DNA from: an uncultured Acidobacteriota bacterium
Lineage (GTDB): Bacteria > Acidobacteriota > Thermoanaerobaculia > UBA5066
Reading direction: 5' to 3'
DNA length: 58,405 bases
NCBI GenBank assembly: GCA_903845115.1
Contig: CAIMWE010000049.1
Coordinates: forward strand, 1-58,405
Part shown: piece after piece, positions 1 to 8,200 of the stretch
Layout of the letters: each line of letters begins with the position of its first letter
How positions within the stretch are numbered: the first letter of the stretch is position 1
Program-made: the position numbers and the translations under genes
The notes under the pieces: model-generated
Told to the model about the DNA's origin: nothing
Databases searched by the model: none
The model's input: the letters and a program-made list of their open reading frames with translations, nothing else

Positions 1-1287
1 CTCGGGGGGACCTGCCTCCACCGGGGGTGTATCCCCACGAAGGCGATGCTCAAGTCGGCCACCCTGTTCGCCGAGACGAAGGCAGCCGCCGACTTCGGCG
101 TGAAGACCTCCGGCGTCGAGCTCGACTTCCCCGCCGTCGCGAAGTTCCGCGACAAGGTGGTGCTGAAGGGCGCCAAGGGGGTCGAGTTCCTGATGAAGAA
201 GAACAAGGTGGACGTCCACGCCGGCTTCGGACGGCTCGCCGGCCCCGGCCGCGTGGCCGTCACGGGCGAAGGCGGAGAGATCGTCCTCGAGACGAAGAAC
301 GTCATCCTGGCGACCGGCTCGGCCCCTCGCGACCTGCCGTTCCTGAAAGCCGACGGGGAGAAGGTCCTCAACTCCGACCACGTCCTGGCCTCCACCTCGG
401 TCCCGAAGTCGATCCTCGTGATCGGCTCCGGCGCGGTCGGCTCCGAGTTCGCCTCGTGCTACTCCCGCTACGGGGCGAAGGCGATCCTGGTGGAGGTCCT
501 CCCCCGGCTGCTGCCGGTCGAGGACGAGGAGATCTCGAAGGAGATCGAGCGCTCGTTCAAGAAGAAGGGGATCGAGTGCCACGTGAAGACCGCCGTGGAA
601 GCGGTCCTCCCGAATCCGGACGGCACCGTCACCGTCTCCGCGAAGGGGGCCGACGGGTCCGCGAAGACGTGGACCGTCGAGAAGGTGATCCTGGCCGTGG
701 GACGGCGGCCCGTCACGGAGGGCCTGGGCCTCGAGGAGGCGGGCGTCGCCACGTCGAAGGGGTACGTCACCGTCGACGGCCTCCAGCGAACGAACGTCCC
801 GGGCATCTGGGCCATCGGCGACTGCACGCCGACGATCTGGCTCGCGCACGTCGCCTCCGCCGAGGCGATCGTCGCGGCCGAGACGATCGCCGGGGTCCAC
901 ACCGTCCCCGTCAACCGCGACCAGGTCCCCGGCTGCACCTACTGCGACCCGGAGGTCGCCTCGATCGGCCTCACCGAAGTCAGGGCGAAGGAGCGGGGAT
1001 TCGACGTGAAGGTCGGGAAGTTCAACTTCTCCGTCCTGGCCAAGAGCGCGATGGAGCACACGAACGAGGGCTTCGTGAAGATCGTCTCCGACCGGAAGTA
1101 CGACGAGATCCTCGGCGTCCACCTCATCGGCCCCCACGCCACGGAGCTGATCGGCCAGGCCGCGGCGTTCCTCCGCTGCGAGGCGACGACCGAGGAGATG
1201 ATCCGGACGATCCACGCCCACCCGACGCTCTCCGAGGCGCTCCACGAAGCCGCGGAAGCCGTCAACGGCCACTGCATCCACTCGTGA
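1..1287 (+). CDS. lpd: Dihydrolipoyl dehydrogenase, 5' end outside window
   Basis: FAD flavoenzyme that reoxidises dihydrolipoyl groups of 2-oxoacid dehydrogenase or glycine-cleavage complexes with NAD+. The frame is open from base 1; about 40 N-terminal residues, including the first FAD-binding glycine motif, lie outside. Visible: redox disulfide GGTCLHRGCIPTK (Cys5 and Cys10 of the fragment), ATG motif VILATGSAPRD near 101, NAD-binding IGSGAVGSEFA near 139, second FAD motif IWAIGDC near 270, and the C-terminal dimerisation domain with catalytic HAHPTLSEALHE near 404. The C-terminus (CIHS) and stop lie in a long inverted repeat. Mercuric reductase is excluded by the HPT/lpd-type end. The family is certain; the host complex is not visible. 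Confidence 0.95.
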   Translation, partial: LGGTCLHRGCIPTKAMLKSATLFAETKAAADFGVKTSGVELDFPAVAKFRDKVVLKGAKGVEFLMKKNKVDVHAGFGRLAGPGRVAVTGEGGEIVLETKNVILATGSAPRDLPFLKADGEKVLNSDHVLASTSVPKSILVIGSGAVGSEFASCYSRYGAKAILVEVLPRLLPVEDEEISKEIERSFKKKGIECHVKTAVEAVLPNPDGTVTVSAKGADGSAKTWTVEKVILAVGRRPVTEGLGLEEAGVATSKGYVTVDGLQRTNVPGIWAIGDCTPTIWLAHVASAEAIVAAETIAGVHTVPVNRDQVPGCTYCDPEVASIGLTEVRAKERGFDVKVGKFNFSVLAKSAMEHTNEGFVKIVSDRKYDEILGVHLIGPHATELIGQAAAFLRCEATTEEMIRTIHAHPTLSEALHEAAEAVNGHCIHS

Positions 1288-1320
1288 CAGGCGCCCCGGC
1301 GCGGTCACGAGTGGATGCAG
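1272..1320 (+). terminator. Stop-codon-spanning inverted repeat after lpd
   Basis: CTGCATCCACTCGTGAC (1272-1288) is the perfect reverse complement of 1304-1320. The 15-nt loop can pair further (GCGCC 1291-1295 with GGCGC 1298-1302). The lpd stop TGA (1285-1287) lies in the left arm, so the last codons are duplicated in reverse downstream. There is no T tract, so termination is inferred. Confidence 0.75.
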
Positions 1321-1348
1321 CGGCTGTCGTTGACCAGGGGAACCCCAC

Positions 1349-1440
1349 GGCGCTTCGCGCCTACCGGAGCTTGCTGCCGTTCAAGAGGGGAACCCCTGCC
1401 GCGGTTCCCCTCGCCGCTACGCGGCCCTCCCTTCCGGGAC
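1349..1440 (+). repeat. Dispersed 3'-end repeat, copy A
   Basis: About 92 bp, roughly 90% identical by eye to 53926-54018. It contains a perfect 10-bp hairpin GAGGGGAACC (1385-1394) / GGTTCCCCTC (1403-1412). Both copies lie just downstream of plus-strand genes (lpd and the glycerophosphodiesterase). Confidence 0.8.
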
Positions 1441-1770
1441 CAGGAGAGGGGGATGGGTCCCTTTCCCGGGCCCGGAACCCTTGGTACTCCGCCTGACGTA
1501 GTCGACAGGTAGGCGGGAGCCGCGAGGGTGCGTCGCGTAGGCGTTCGAGCACGGGCCGGGCACCCGTTCGGCTCCGCGCGGAGCGGTGTCGGATCAGGCG
1601 CTCGCGTTGTCTGAGCGAAGCGAGTTCGCGAGCGCCCCGGCTCCGCGAGCACGGGGCCGGTAACGGGTGGCTCGCGCGCAGCGTCGTAGCGACGCGCCCT
1701 CGCGGCGGCTCGCCGGCAAAGGCGTCACGCAAAGCCCGATCGGGTCCCTCCCGCGGCCATTCACTCGCGC
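1441..1770. other. Palindrome-rich non-coding stretch between lpd and fadD
   Basis: No credible gene in about 330 bp. It contains the palindrome GCTCCGCGCGGAGC near 1573, a hairpin GCGCTCGCG...CGCGAGCGC at about 1600-1637, and two imperfect direct repeats starting CGAGCACGGG near 1546 and 1647. Open frames here are GC-driven shadows. It could encode a structured RNA or be eroded repeat DNA. Confidence 0.4.
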
Positions 1771-1773
1771 GAA

Positions 1774-1799
1774 CGCCACCGGAAGGACTCGAACCCCTC
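1774..1799 (-). other. tRNA 3'-end-like fragment abutting fadD stop
   Basis: On the minus strand the sequence after the fadD stop reads GGGGTTCGAGTCC followed by CGGTGGCG. It keeps the invariant T-arm bases (G53, TTC, R, A, C61) and something like an acceptor 3' half. The T stem has two wobbles and a mismatch, and the rest of a tRNA is absent because fadD codons lie upstream. Possible tRNA remnant or chance match. Confidence 0.2.
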
Positions 1800-3624
1800 A
1801 ACCGTGCGGGTTGGCCGCCTCTTCCACGTCGGCAGCGGCATACATCTCGTCGATCTCCTTCTGGTACTTGTGGACGACCACGCGGCGCTTCACCTTCAGC
1901 GTCGGCGTCATCTCCCCGCCTTCGATCGAGAAGTCGGTGGGCAGCAGCTTGAAGGCCTTGATCCGGTTCTCCGACGGCTCCGAGCCGTTGACGAGATCGA
2001 TCGTCTCCTGGAAGAGGGCCCGCACCTTCGGCAGCCCGAGGAGCTCGTTCGGGCTGGTCTCCGCGACGCCGTGGGAGTCCGCCCACGTCTTCAGGTTGTC
2101 GAAGTTCGGAACGATCAGGGCTGAGAGGAACTTCCTCCGGTCTCCGATCAGGACCGCCGAGGCGATGTACCGGGTCATCTTCAGCGCCCCTTCGATCGGG
2201 GCCGGCGCGATGTTCTTGCCGTAGCCGTTGACGAGGATCTCCTTCTTCCGGTCGGTGAGGATGAGGTACCCCTCGTCGTCGATCCGGCCGATGTCCCCCG
2301 TCAGGAACCACCCGTCCGCGTCGAAGGACTTGGCGGTCTCCTCGGGCTTCCGCCAGTACCCTTCCATGATGTTCGGGCCCTTCGCCAGGACCTCGCCGTC
2401 CGGGGCGATCACGATCTTCACGCCGTCGATCGGCCTGCCGACGCTCCCCAGCTTCCAGGCCCCCGGCCTGTTGCAGCAGAGGACGGGGCTCGTCTCCGTG
2501 AGGCCGTACCCCTCGTAGACCTCGATTCCCGCTCCCCAGAAGAACTCCGCCGTCTCGCGTCCGAGCGGCGCGCCGCCCGAGATCGCGAACCGGAAGCGGC
2601 CGCCCAGCCTCGCCTTCACCTTCGAGAAGACGAGCTTGTCGGCCAGCTCGTAATACATCTTCAGGAGGAAGGGGACCGGCTCGTGCCTCTGCAGGAGCCA
2701 CGTCCGCTCGGCCCCGACGCCGGTCCCCCAGGCGAAGATCTTCCGTCGGATCGGCGGCGCCTTCTCGACGGCCGACTGGATCTTGGCGAGCATCTTCTCG
2801 TAGACGCGGGGGACCGCCGCGAAGAAGTGGGGCCTGACCTCCTGGAAGTTCTCCGAGAGCTTCTCGATCGACTCCGCGTAGGTGATCGTCACCCGCCTCG
2901 AGAAGTAGAGGTAGTCGGCCATCCGCTCGAAGACGTGGGCCAGCGGGAGAAAGGAGAGCGCCACCTCGGTCGGCTCGCACGGGTAGTACTGCGACGTCGC
3001 GACGACGTTCGAGACGAAGTTCTGGTGGCTGAGCACAGCGCCCTTCGGCTCGCCCGTCGTCCCGGACGTGTAGATCATCGTCGCCTCGTCGGACGGGACG
3101 ACCGACCTCGCCCGGTCGTCGAAGGCAGTCGTGTCGGCGGAGAGGACCTGCTCCCCCCTCCGAACGACGTCCTCGAACCGGACGACCCCGGGCGCTCCGT
3201 CCGGGTCCTCGATCGAGATGACGAGCTTGACGGACGGGCAGCTCGGCACGACCTCCAGCACCTTGGCCAGCTCGGAGGCCCCCGAGACCACGACCGCCTT
3301 GGCGGCCGAGTCTTTCAGGAGGTACTCGATCTGGGGAGGGAGGTACGACGTGTAGACCGGCACCGTGACCGCACCCAGCGCGAGCGTGGCGAAGTCGGTC
3401 ATCGGCCACTCGGGCCGGTTCTCCGAGAAGATCGCCACCCGGTCCTTCCGGTCCACTCCCAGCGAGGCGAGACCCACCGCCAGTCCCCGCGTCTTACGCC
3501 CGAAGTCGGCTGCCGAAACGGGTGTCCAGGTCCCGCGGACCTTCGAAACCAGCAAGTTCGGCTTCTCGCTCGAGGCTGCGAACGCGAAGTAATCGAGCAG
3601 GGTCCGAGCGGGGAGAGGTTCCAT
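1798..3624 (-). CDS. fadD: Long-chain fatty-acid--CoA ligase (AMP-forming)
   Basis: Activates fatty acids to acyl-CoA via acyl-adenylate, usually at the inner membrane. 608 aa, the normal length for bacterial FAA1-type long-chain synthetases. Visible: AMP/P-loop motif YTSGTTGEPKG near 184-194, adenine-binding GYGLTETSPVL near 373, hinge TGDIGRIDDEGYLILTDRKKE near 440-460, and the C-terminal domain with catalytic-lysine segment NGYGKNIAP. The ATG at 3624 has GGAGG 8-9 nt upstream. It lies 94 bp downstream of serA on the same strand; that gap holds a palindrome and a possible promoter, so it may be separately regulated. Substrate chain length is not visible; the gene symbol is by family. Confidence 0.9.
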   Translation of the reverse strand: MEPLPARTLLDYFAFAASSEKPNLLVSKVRGTWTPVSAADFGRKTRGLAVGLASLGVDRKDRVAIFSENRPEWPMTDFATLALGAVTVPVYTSYLPPQIEYLLKDSAAKAVVVSGASELAKVLEVVPSCPSVKLVISIEDPDGAPGVVRFEDVVRRGEQVLSADTTAFDDRARSVVPSDEATMIYTSGTTGEPKGAVLSHQNFVSNVVATSQYYPCEPTEVALSFLPLAHVFERMADYLYFSRRVTITYAESIEKLSENFQEVRPHFFAAVPRVYEKMLAKIQSAVEKAPPIRRKIFAWGTGVGAERTWLLQRHEPVPFLLKMYYELADKLVFSKVKARLGGRFRFAISGGAPLGRETAEFFWGAGIEVYEGYGLTETSPVLCCNRPGAWKLGSVGRPIDGVKIVIAPDGEVLAKGPNIMEGYWRKPEETAKSFDADGWFLTGDIGRIDDEGYLILTDRKKEILVNGYGKNIAPAPIEGALKMTRYIASAVLIGDRRKFLSALIVPNFDNLKTWADSHGVAETSPNELLGLPKVRALFQETIDLVNGSEPSENRIKAFKLLPTDFSIEGGEMTPTLKVKRRVVVHKYQKEIDEMYAAADVEEAANPHG

Positions 3625-3651
3625 CTCAGAGTCCTCCGTCTCCCCGGATTA

Positions 3652-3662
3652 TTCACTGTGAA
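3652..3662 (-). promoter_or_regulatory. Operator-like palindrome upstream of fadD
   Basis: TTCACTGTGAA is a perfect 5+1+5 palindrome 27 nt before the fadD start. It overlaps a possible promoter on the minus strand (TGGACA, then AATAAT 19 nt later). The position fits a repressor site such as a TetR- or FadR-type regulator. The regulator is unknown. Confidence 0.35.
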
Positions 3663-3718
3663 CGCGCTCTTCTGTCCAGGGGGGAGTGCGGGCTCGCCGG
3701 CCGCCGGGAAAAAGGGGC

Positions 3719-4924
3719 CTACACCAGGTCGAGCGAGACGCTGAGGATATCAGGGTGTCCCGACTTGATCCTCTCGAGCCCCTCCGGGCCGGGAGCTCGG
3801 TCCAGCTGGATCCGGGCGCTCGCGGCCTCGGCCCCCTCGAAGATGACGTTCTCGGTCTTCTCGACGTTGATCCCCTCGGAAGTCAGGATGCCGAAGACGT
3901 GGGCCAGGACGCCGATCCGGTTCCGGTGCCGGACCGAGAGGAGGCAGGTGGCGGGGGTCCTCTCGCAGAGGTTCACGGCGTTCAGGACCTCGCCGGTCGC
4001 CTTGTACATCCGGACGATCCGGACCGTCTCGGCCGCGATCGCCGCCTGGGCCTGGTCGGTGGACGCCCCGACGTGATGGGTCCCGATCACCCCGGGGAGC
4101 GTTCCCGTCTCGTCCTCGAACCGCCCGGTTCCCCCGGCCGGCTCCGTCTCCCAGACGTCCAGCCCGGCGCGGACGCCCTTCTCGGCCACCGCCTTGCGGA
4201 GCGCCGCCGCGTCGACCACCTCGCCGCGGCTGGTGTTGACGAAGAGGGCTCCGGACTTCATCGCGCCGAAGAAGGCGGCGTCGCAGAGACCGCGGGTGTC
4301 GCGTGTCAGGGCGAGGTGGACCGTCGCGATGTCCGACGCCACCGCGAGGGCGTGGACGCTCTCCGCCCGGCGGACCCCGAGCTGGGAGGCCTTGGCGTCG
4401 TCCAGGAACCGGCTCCAGGCGACGACCCTCATGTCGAACGCCCTGGCCCGGTGGACGACCTCCTTGCCGATCGACCCGAGGCCGACGACGCCCAGCGTCC
4501 GGCCGGAGAGTCCGGCCGCCTTGCCGTATTCCTTCTTGTTCCACACCCCCGCCTTCAGGTCGGCGGTCTGCTCGGCGATCCGCCGGTCGAGCGCCAGGAT
4601 GAGCCCGAAGGTCAGCTCGGCGACGGCGATCGAGTTCTTGGCCGGGCAGTTCGAGACGGCGATCGCGTGCGTCGAGGCGGCCGCGAGGTCGATCGTGTTC
4701 ACGCCTGCCCCCGCTCTGACGACGAGGCCGAGCGCCCCCGCCCGTTCGATCTGGGCGGCGGTCACCTTCGTCGACCTGACCACCAGGACCTCGGCCCCCG
4801 AGCTCGCCAGACGGTCTCCGAGCGCGTCGCCGTCCAGCTTCGGCTCGTAATAGACCTCGCAGCCGAGCGCCCGCAGCCCCTGCAGTCCGGCTTCCTCGAA
4901 CGCGTCGGCGATCAGGACCTTCAT
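3719..4924 (-). CDS. serA: D-3-phosphoglycerate dehydrogenase
   Basis: NAD-dependent oxidation of 3-phosphoglycerate, the first step of serine synthesis. 401 aa: split substrate domain (about 1-95 and 285-325), Rossmann domain with VVGLGSIGKEV near 143-153, catalytic Arg in VNTSRGEVVD near 231, Glu in DVWETEP near 256, His in IGTHHVGAST near 281, and a C-terminal ACT domain (about 330-401, RHRNRIGVLAHVFGILTSEG) that suggests feedback control by serine. The intervening domain of long SerA forms is absent. The ATG at 4924 has GGAGG upstream. It follows DUF1015 by 40 bp, a pairing with serA seen in other genomes. Confidence 0.93.
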   Translation of the reverse strand: MKVLIADAFEEAGLQGLRALGCEVYYEPKLDGDALGDRLASSGAEVLVVRSTKVTAAQIERAGALGLVVRAGAGVNTIDLAAASTHAIAVSNCPAKNSIAVAELTFGLILALDRRIAEQTADLKAGVWNKKEYGKAAGLSGRTLGVVGLGSIGKEVVHRARAFDMRVVAWSRFLDDAKASQLGVRRAESVHALAVASDIATVHLALTRDTRGLCDAAFFGAMKSGALFVNTSRGEVVDAAALRKAVAEKGVRAGLDVWETEPAGGTGRFEDETGTLPGVIGTHHVGASTDQAQAAIAAETVRIVRMYKATGEVLNAVNLCERTPATCLLSVRHRNRIGVLAHVFGILTSEGINVEKTENVIFEGAEAASARIQLDRAPGPEGLERIKSGHPDILSVSLDLV

Positions 4925-4964
4925 TCAGGCCTCCGGAGGAGCCTGCCCGGACCGGGGCGAGGCT

Positions 4965-6194
4965 TCAGAATCTGTGGACGAAGAGCCCCGACCGGAGCTT
5001 GGGCTCGAACCAGGTCGACTTGGGCGGCATCGTCTCGCCGGCGTCGGCGATCGCCATCAGCTCGCCCACCGTCGTGGCGGACATCGAGAACGCGACGGCG
5101 AAGGCGCCGGACGCGACCCGCTTCTCGAGCTCCGCAGCTCCCCGGATCCCGCCGACGAAGTCGATCCGCTTGTCGGTCCGCTGGTCGCCGATCCCCAGGA
5201 TCGGGGCCAGGAGCCTCTCGTGCAGGACCGACACGTCGAGGGACCCGATCGGGTCGGACAGGTCCACCGGCCGCTTCGGCGTCAGGCCGTACCAGGTCCC
5301 GCCCAGGTACATCCGGACGTCGCCCTTCGTCCCGGGCTCGGGGCCGGCCCCCGGCTTCACGACGAACTCCTTCCCCACCTCGGCGAGGAACGCCTCGGGC
5401 GTCCGTCCGTTCAGGTCCTTCACGACGCGGTTGTAAGGGAGGATCCGGAGCTGACGGTCGGGGAAGATCGTGGCGACGAACCAGTTGACCGGGTGGTCGG
5501 GAGAGAGGGCGTGGTTCCGCTCCTTGAGGGCGGCCCGCGCGCGGCTGGCGGAGGCGCAGCGGTGGTGGCCGTCCGCGACGTAGATGAAGGGGACGCGGTG
5601 GAACTCGTCGACGAAGAAGTCGGTCTCCTCGACGGGAACCAGCCAGAGGGAGTGCTCCACGCCGTCCGGCGCCGTGAAGCGGTATTCCGCCTCCCCGGCG
5701 GTGACCCGGGCGACGGCGGCGTCGATCGAGTCGACCGCGCGGTACGTCAGGAAGACCGGCTCGCCGTGGGCCGACTGGGTCAGGACGTGCCGGACCCGGT
5801 CGTTCTCCTTGTCCTTCCGCGTCTTCTCGTGCTTCTTGATGACGTCCGCGTCGTAGTCGTCGACGGAGCAGCAGGCGACGAGGCCGTCCTGGGTCTTTCC
5901 CCGCCAGGTCTGGCGGTAGACGAAGAGGCGCGGCACGGGATCGTCCCGGAGCGTGCCGTCCGCGTAGAACCGGTCCAGGTTCTCGCGGCCCTTCGCATAG
6001 ACCTCGTCCGCGTAGAGGTCGGTCCTCTCCGGAAGGTCGATCTCGGGGCGGCAGACGTGAAGGAAGGAGACCGGATTTCCGAGGGCGAGCGCACGGGCCT
6101 CGGCGGTGTCCACGACGTCGTAGGGAACGGACGCGACGCTCGCGGCCAGCTCCTTCGGGGGCCGGCCGGACGGGAACGGGCGGATGTTTGCCAT
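4965..6194 (-). CDS. DUF1015 family protein
   Basis: 409 aa, the family's usual length, beginning MANIRPFPSGRPP and carrying the family hallmarks PYDVVDTAEA, the N-P-x-S-F-L-H segment and a central VADGHHRCASA (about 205-215). Soluble, with no signal peptide. The biochemical function of DUF1015 is not established to my knowledge; its place directly upstream of serA suggests a link to serine metabolism. The ATG at 6194 has no Shine-Dalgarno but sits 9 nt after a TGCTACTCT extended -10, so the mRNA should be nearly leaderless. Family call firm, function unknown. Confidence 0.85.
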   Translation of the reverse strand: MANIRPFPSGRPPKELAASVASVPYDVVDTAEARALALGNPVSFLHVCRPEIDLPERTDLYADEVYAKGRENLDRFYADGTLRDDPVPRLFVYRQTWRGKTQDGLVACCSVDDYDADVIKKHEKTRKDKENDRVRHVLTQSAHGEPVFLTYRAVDSIDAAVARVTAGEAEYRFTAPDGVEHSLWLVPVEETDFFVDEFHRVPFIYVADGHHRCASASRARAALKERNHALSPDHPVNWFVATIFPDRQLRILPYNRVVKDLNGRTPEAFLAEVGKEFVVKPGAGPEPGTKGDVRMYLGGTWYGLTPKRPVDLSDPIGSLDVSVLHERLLAPILGIGDQRTDKRIDFVGGIRGAAELEKRVASGAFAVAFSMSATTVGELMAIADAGETMPPKSTWFEPKLRSGLFVHRF

Positions 6195-6203
6195 ACGGGG
6201 AAA

Positions 6204-6212
6204 AGAGTAGCA
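6204..6212 (-). promoter_or_regulatory. Extended -10 (TGCTACTCT) before DUF1015
   Basis: On the minus strand TGC-TACTCT ends 9 nt before the ATG at 6194. No -35 is evident. It would give a nearly leaderless DUF1015-serA transcript. Confidence 0.5.
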
Positions 6213-6313
6213 GGAACGGGAGCCGGGCCTGCTAGACTTTTCGCCGGTCGCCAACATTCGAGACAGGGCGCCGTCGACCGCGGCCCGCCCCTCCTCCGGC
6301 GCCGGGCTTCCCT

Positions 6314-8200
6314 CTACCTGACGAGCCCGAGCGGGCCTTCGCCCCGGCCGGACTCCGCCGGCTCCTCGTTCTCCGGCTCGGGCGCCTCGTCCCCTTCCCC
6401 GGGCGCCAGGAGGAGGTTCTGGTCGATGCCCTGCTGGCGCTCGACCATCGTGCGGTACCGTCCACCGCGAGCGACCAGCTCCGCGTGAGACCCGCGCTCG
6501 ACGATCTCGCCATTCTCCACGACCAGGATCTGGTCCGCCCGGCGGACGGTCGAGAGACGGTGGGCGATCACGAACGTGGTCCTCCCCTTCATGAGATAGG
6601 AGAGCCCTTCCTGGATCAGCGCCTCGGATTCGGAGTCGAGGCTGGAAGTCGCCTCGTCCAGGATCAGGATCCTCGGGTCGGCCAGCACCGCCCGGGCAAT
6701 CGAGACCCGCTGCTTCTGCCCTCCGGAGAGGCGGACCCCGCGCTCGCCGACGATCGTGTCGTACCCCTTCTCGAAGCCTTCGGCGAACTCGTCCACCCGG
6801 GCGATCCGGGCGGCCCTTAGCACCTCCTCCTCCGAGACTCCCGACCGCGGGAAGAGGATGTTCTCCCGGATCGTCCCGTCGAAGAGGAAGCTCTCCTGCA
6901 GGACGACGCCGAGCTGCGTCCGGTAGGAGTCGATCCGGACCTCCGAGAGGTCGACACCGTCCACGAGCACGCGCCCCTTCTCGGGGCCGTGAAACGCCGA
7001 GACGAGGCCGATGATGGTCGACTTCCCCGACCCGGAGGGGCCGACCAGGGCGGTCACCGTGCCGGGCGCCGCCACGAAGGAGATGGAGTGCAGGACCTCC
7101 TTCCCGTCGTCGTAGGCGAACGAGACCTCCTCGAACACCACCTCGCCGCGGATCGGGCCGAGGGCCCTGGTCCGGCGGGGGTCCTCGTCCTCCGGGCGCT
7201 CCCGGAGGATCTCCCGGGTCCGCTCCAGGCCGGCCAGCGCCTCGGTCAGCTGCGTCCCGATCGCGACCACCTGGATCATCGGGGCGATGAGGAATCCGAG
7301 GAAGATCGTGTAGGTGAAGAAGCCACCCAGCGTCAGGGTCCCGGCGAAGATCTGCCGGGCGCCCGCGTACATCACCACCGACCCGACCACGCCCAGCAGC
7401 ACCGTCGAGGAGAGCCCCAGGAGCGAGAGCGACGTCAGGGTCTCGAGGACGTTCGCGAGGAGCCGCTTCACGCCGCCCGCGAAGACCTCCTCCTCCTGCC
7501 GTTCCCGGTGGTAGCCCTTCACCACCCGGATCCCCGACAGCGACTCGTTGAGGCGGCCGGTCACCTCGGCGGTGATCTTCCCCCGCTCCCGGAGGATCGG
7601 CCGGACCTTCCCGAACGCCAGCGACATGAACGTCCCGAAGATCACGAGGAACAGCGCCGTCAGCCCGGTCATCAGGGGACTCAGGCGGAACATGACGACG
7701 AGGGCGATCGCCGCCGTCATCAGCCCGCCGACGAACTCGACGAGGCCGGTCCCGACGAGGTTCCGGAGCCCCTCGACGTCGTTCATGATCCTGGAGACCA
7801 GCGCTCCCGACTTGTGGCGGTCGAAATACGAGACGGGAAGCCGCCCGATGTGAGCCTGGACCTTCTGCCGCAGCTCCGCGATGAGGCGCTGAGCCGTCTT
7901 CGAGAGGAGCTGCGTCAAGGCGAAGGAGGCCGTCCCCTGGATGACGGTCGCCACGACCACGGCCCCGATCAGCGGCAGGAGCATGTCGGTGCGCCGCTTC
8001 CCGACGACGTCGTCGACCAGGTACTTCGTCGAGGCGGGCAGGACGATTCCGGCGAGGCGGCCCACCGCCATGAGCAGGAAGCCGAGAGCCAGGAGCCCCC
8101 GGCGCGGCTTCACCAGCTCCCAGATGTCGGGCAGCAATGCTCTGAGCCGTTCCGATTTCCATGGTTTCGGCCGGACTTCCCCCGCCGGGCCGGCCGTCAC
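6314..8200 (-). CDS. ABC exporter half-transporter (TMD-NBD)
   Basis: 628 aa fused permease-ATPase of the MsbA/multidrug type, exporting a lipid or hydrophobic substrate as a dimer. The N-terminal six-helix domain (about 25-310) starts near ELVKPRRGLLALGFLLMAVG. ATPase: Walker A GPSGSGKST near 387, Q-loop LGVVLQES, signature LSGGQKQR near 491, Walker B ILILDEATSS near 510, H-loop IAHRLS. The GTG start at 8200 overlaps the stop of the preceding gene (GTGA), indicating coupled translation. The charged low-complexity tail (about 595-628) is not conserved core. Substrate not predictable; lipid A/glycolipid flipping is one option given the nearby glycan region. Confidence 0.88.
   Translation of the reverse strand: MTAGPAGEVRPKPWKSERLRALLPDIWELVKPRRGLLALGFLLMAVGRLAGIVLPASTKYLVDDVVGKRRTDMLLPLIGAVVVATVIQGTASFALTQLLSKTAQRLIAELRQKVQAHIGRLPVSYFDRHKSGALVSRIMNDVEGLRNLVGTGLVEFVGGLMTAAIALVVMFRLSPLMTGLTALFLVIFGTFMSLAFGKVRPILRERGKITAEVTGRLNESLSGIRVVKGYHRERQEEEVFAGGVKRLLANVLETLTSLSLLGLSSTVLLGVVGSVVMYAGARQIFAGTLTLGGFFTYTIFLGFLIAPMIQVVAIGTQLTEALAGLERTREILRERPEDEDPRRTRALGPIRGEVVFEEVSFAYDDGKEVLHSISFVAAPGTVTALVGPSGSGKSTIIGLVSAFHGPEKGRVLVDGVDLSEVRIDSYRTQLGVVLQESFLFDGTIRENILFPRSGVSEEEVLRAARIARVDEFAEGFEKGYDTIVGERGVRLSGGQKQRVSIARAVLADPRILILDEATSSLDSESEALIQEGLSYLMKGRTTFVIAHRLSTVRRADQILVVENGEIVERGSHAELVARGGRYRTMVERQQGIDQNLLLAPGEGDEAPEPENEEPAESGRGEGPLGLVR

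Noticed and set aside
27-1496. Arg-rich 489-aa open frame across lpd and similar long frames on both strands
   Set aside because: Strongly Arg/Gly/Pro/Asp-biased shadow frames produced by GC-rich codons of real genes; no domains and no plausible starts.
1741-1800. Complete tRNA gene
   Set aside because: Only a T-arm/acceptor-like part is present; the expected 5' half is coding sequence of fadD and does not fold into D and anticodon arms.
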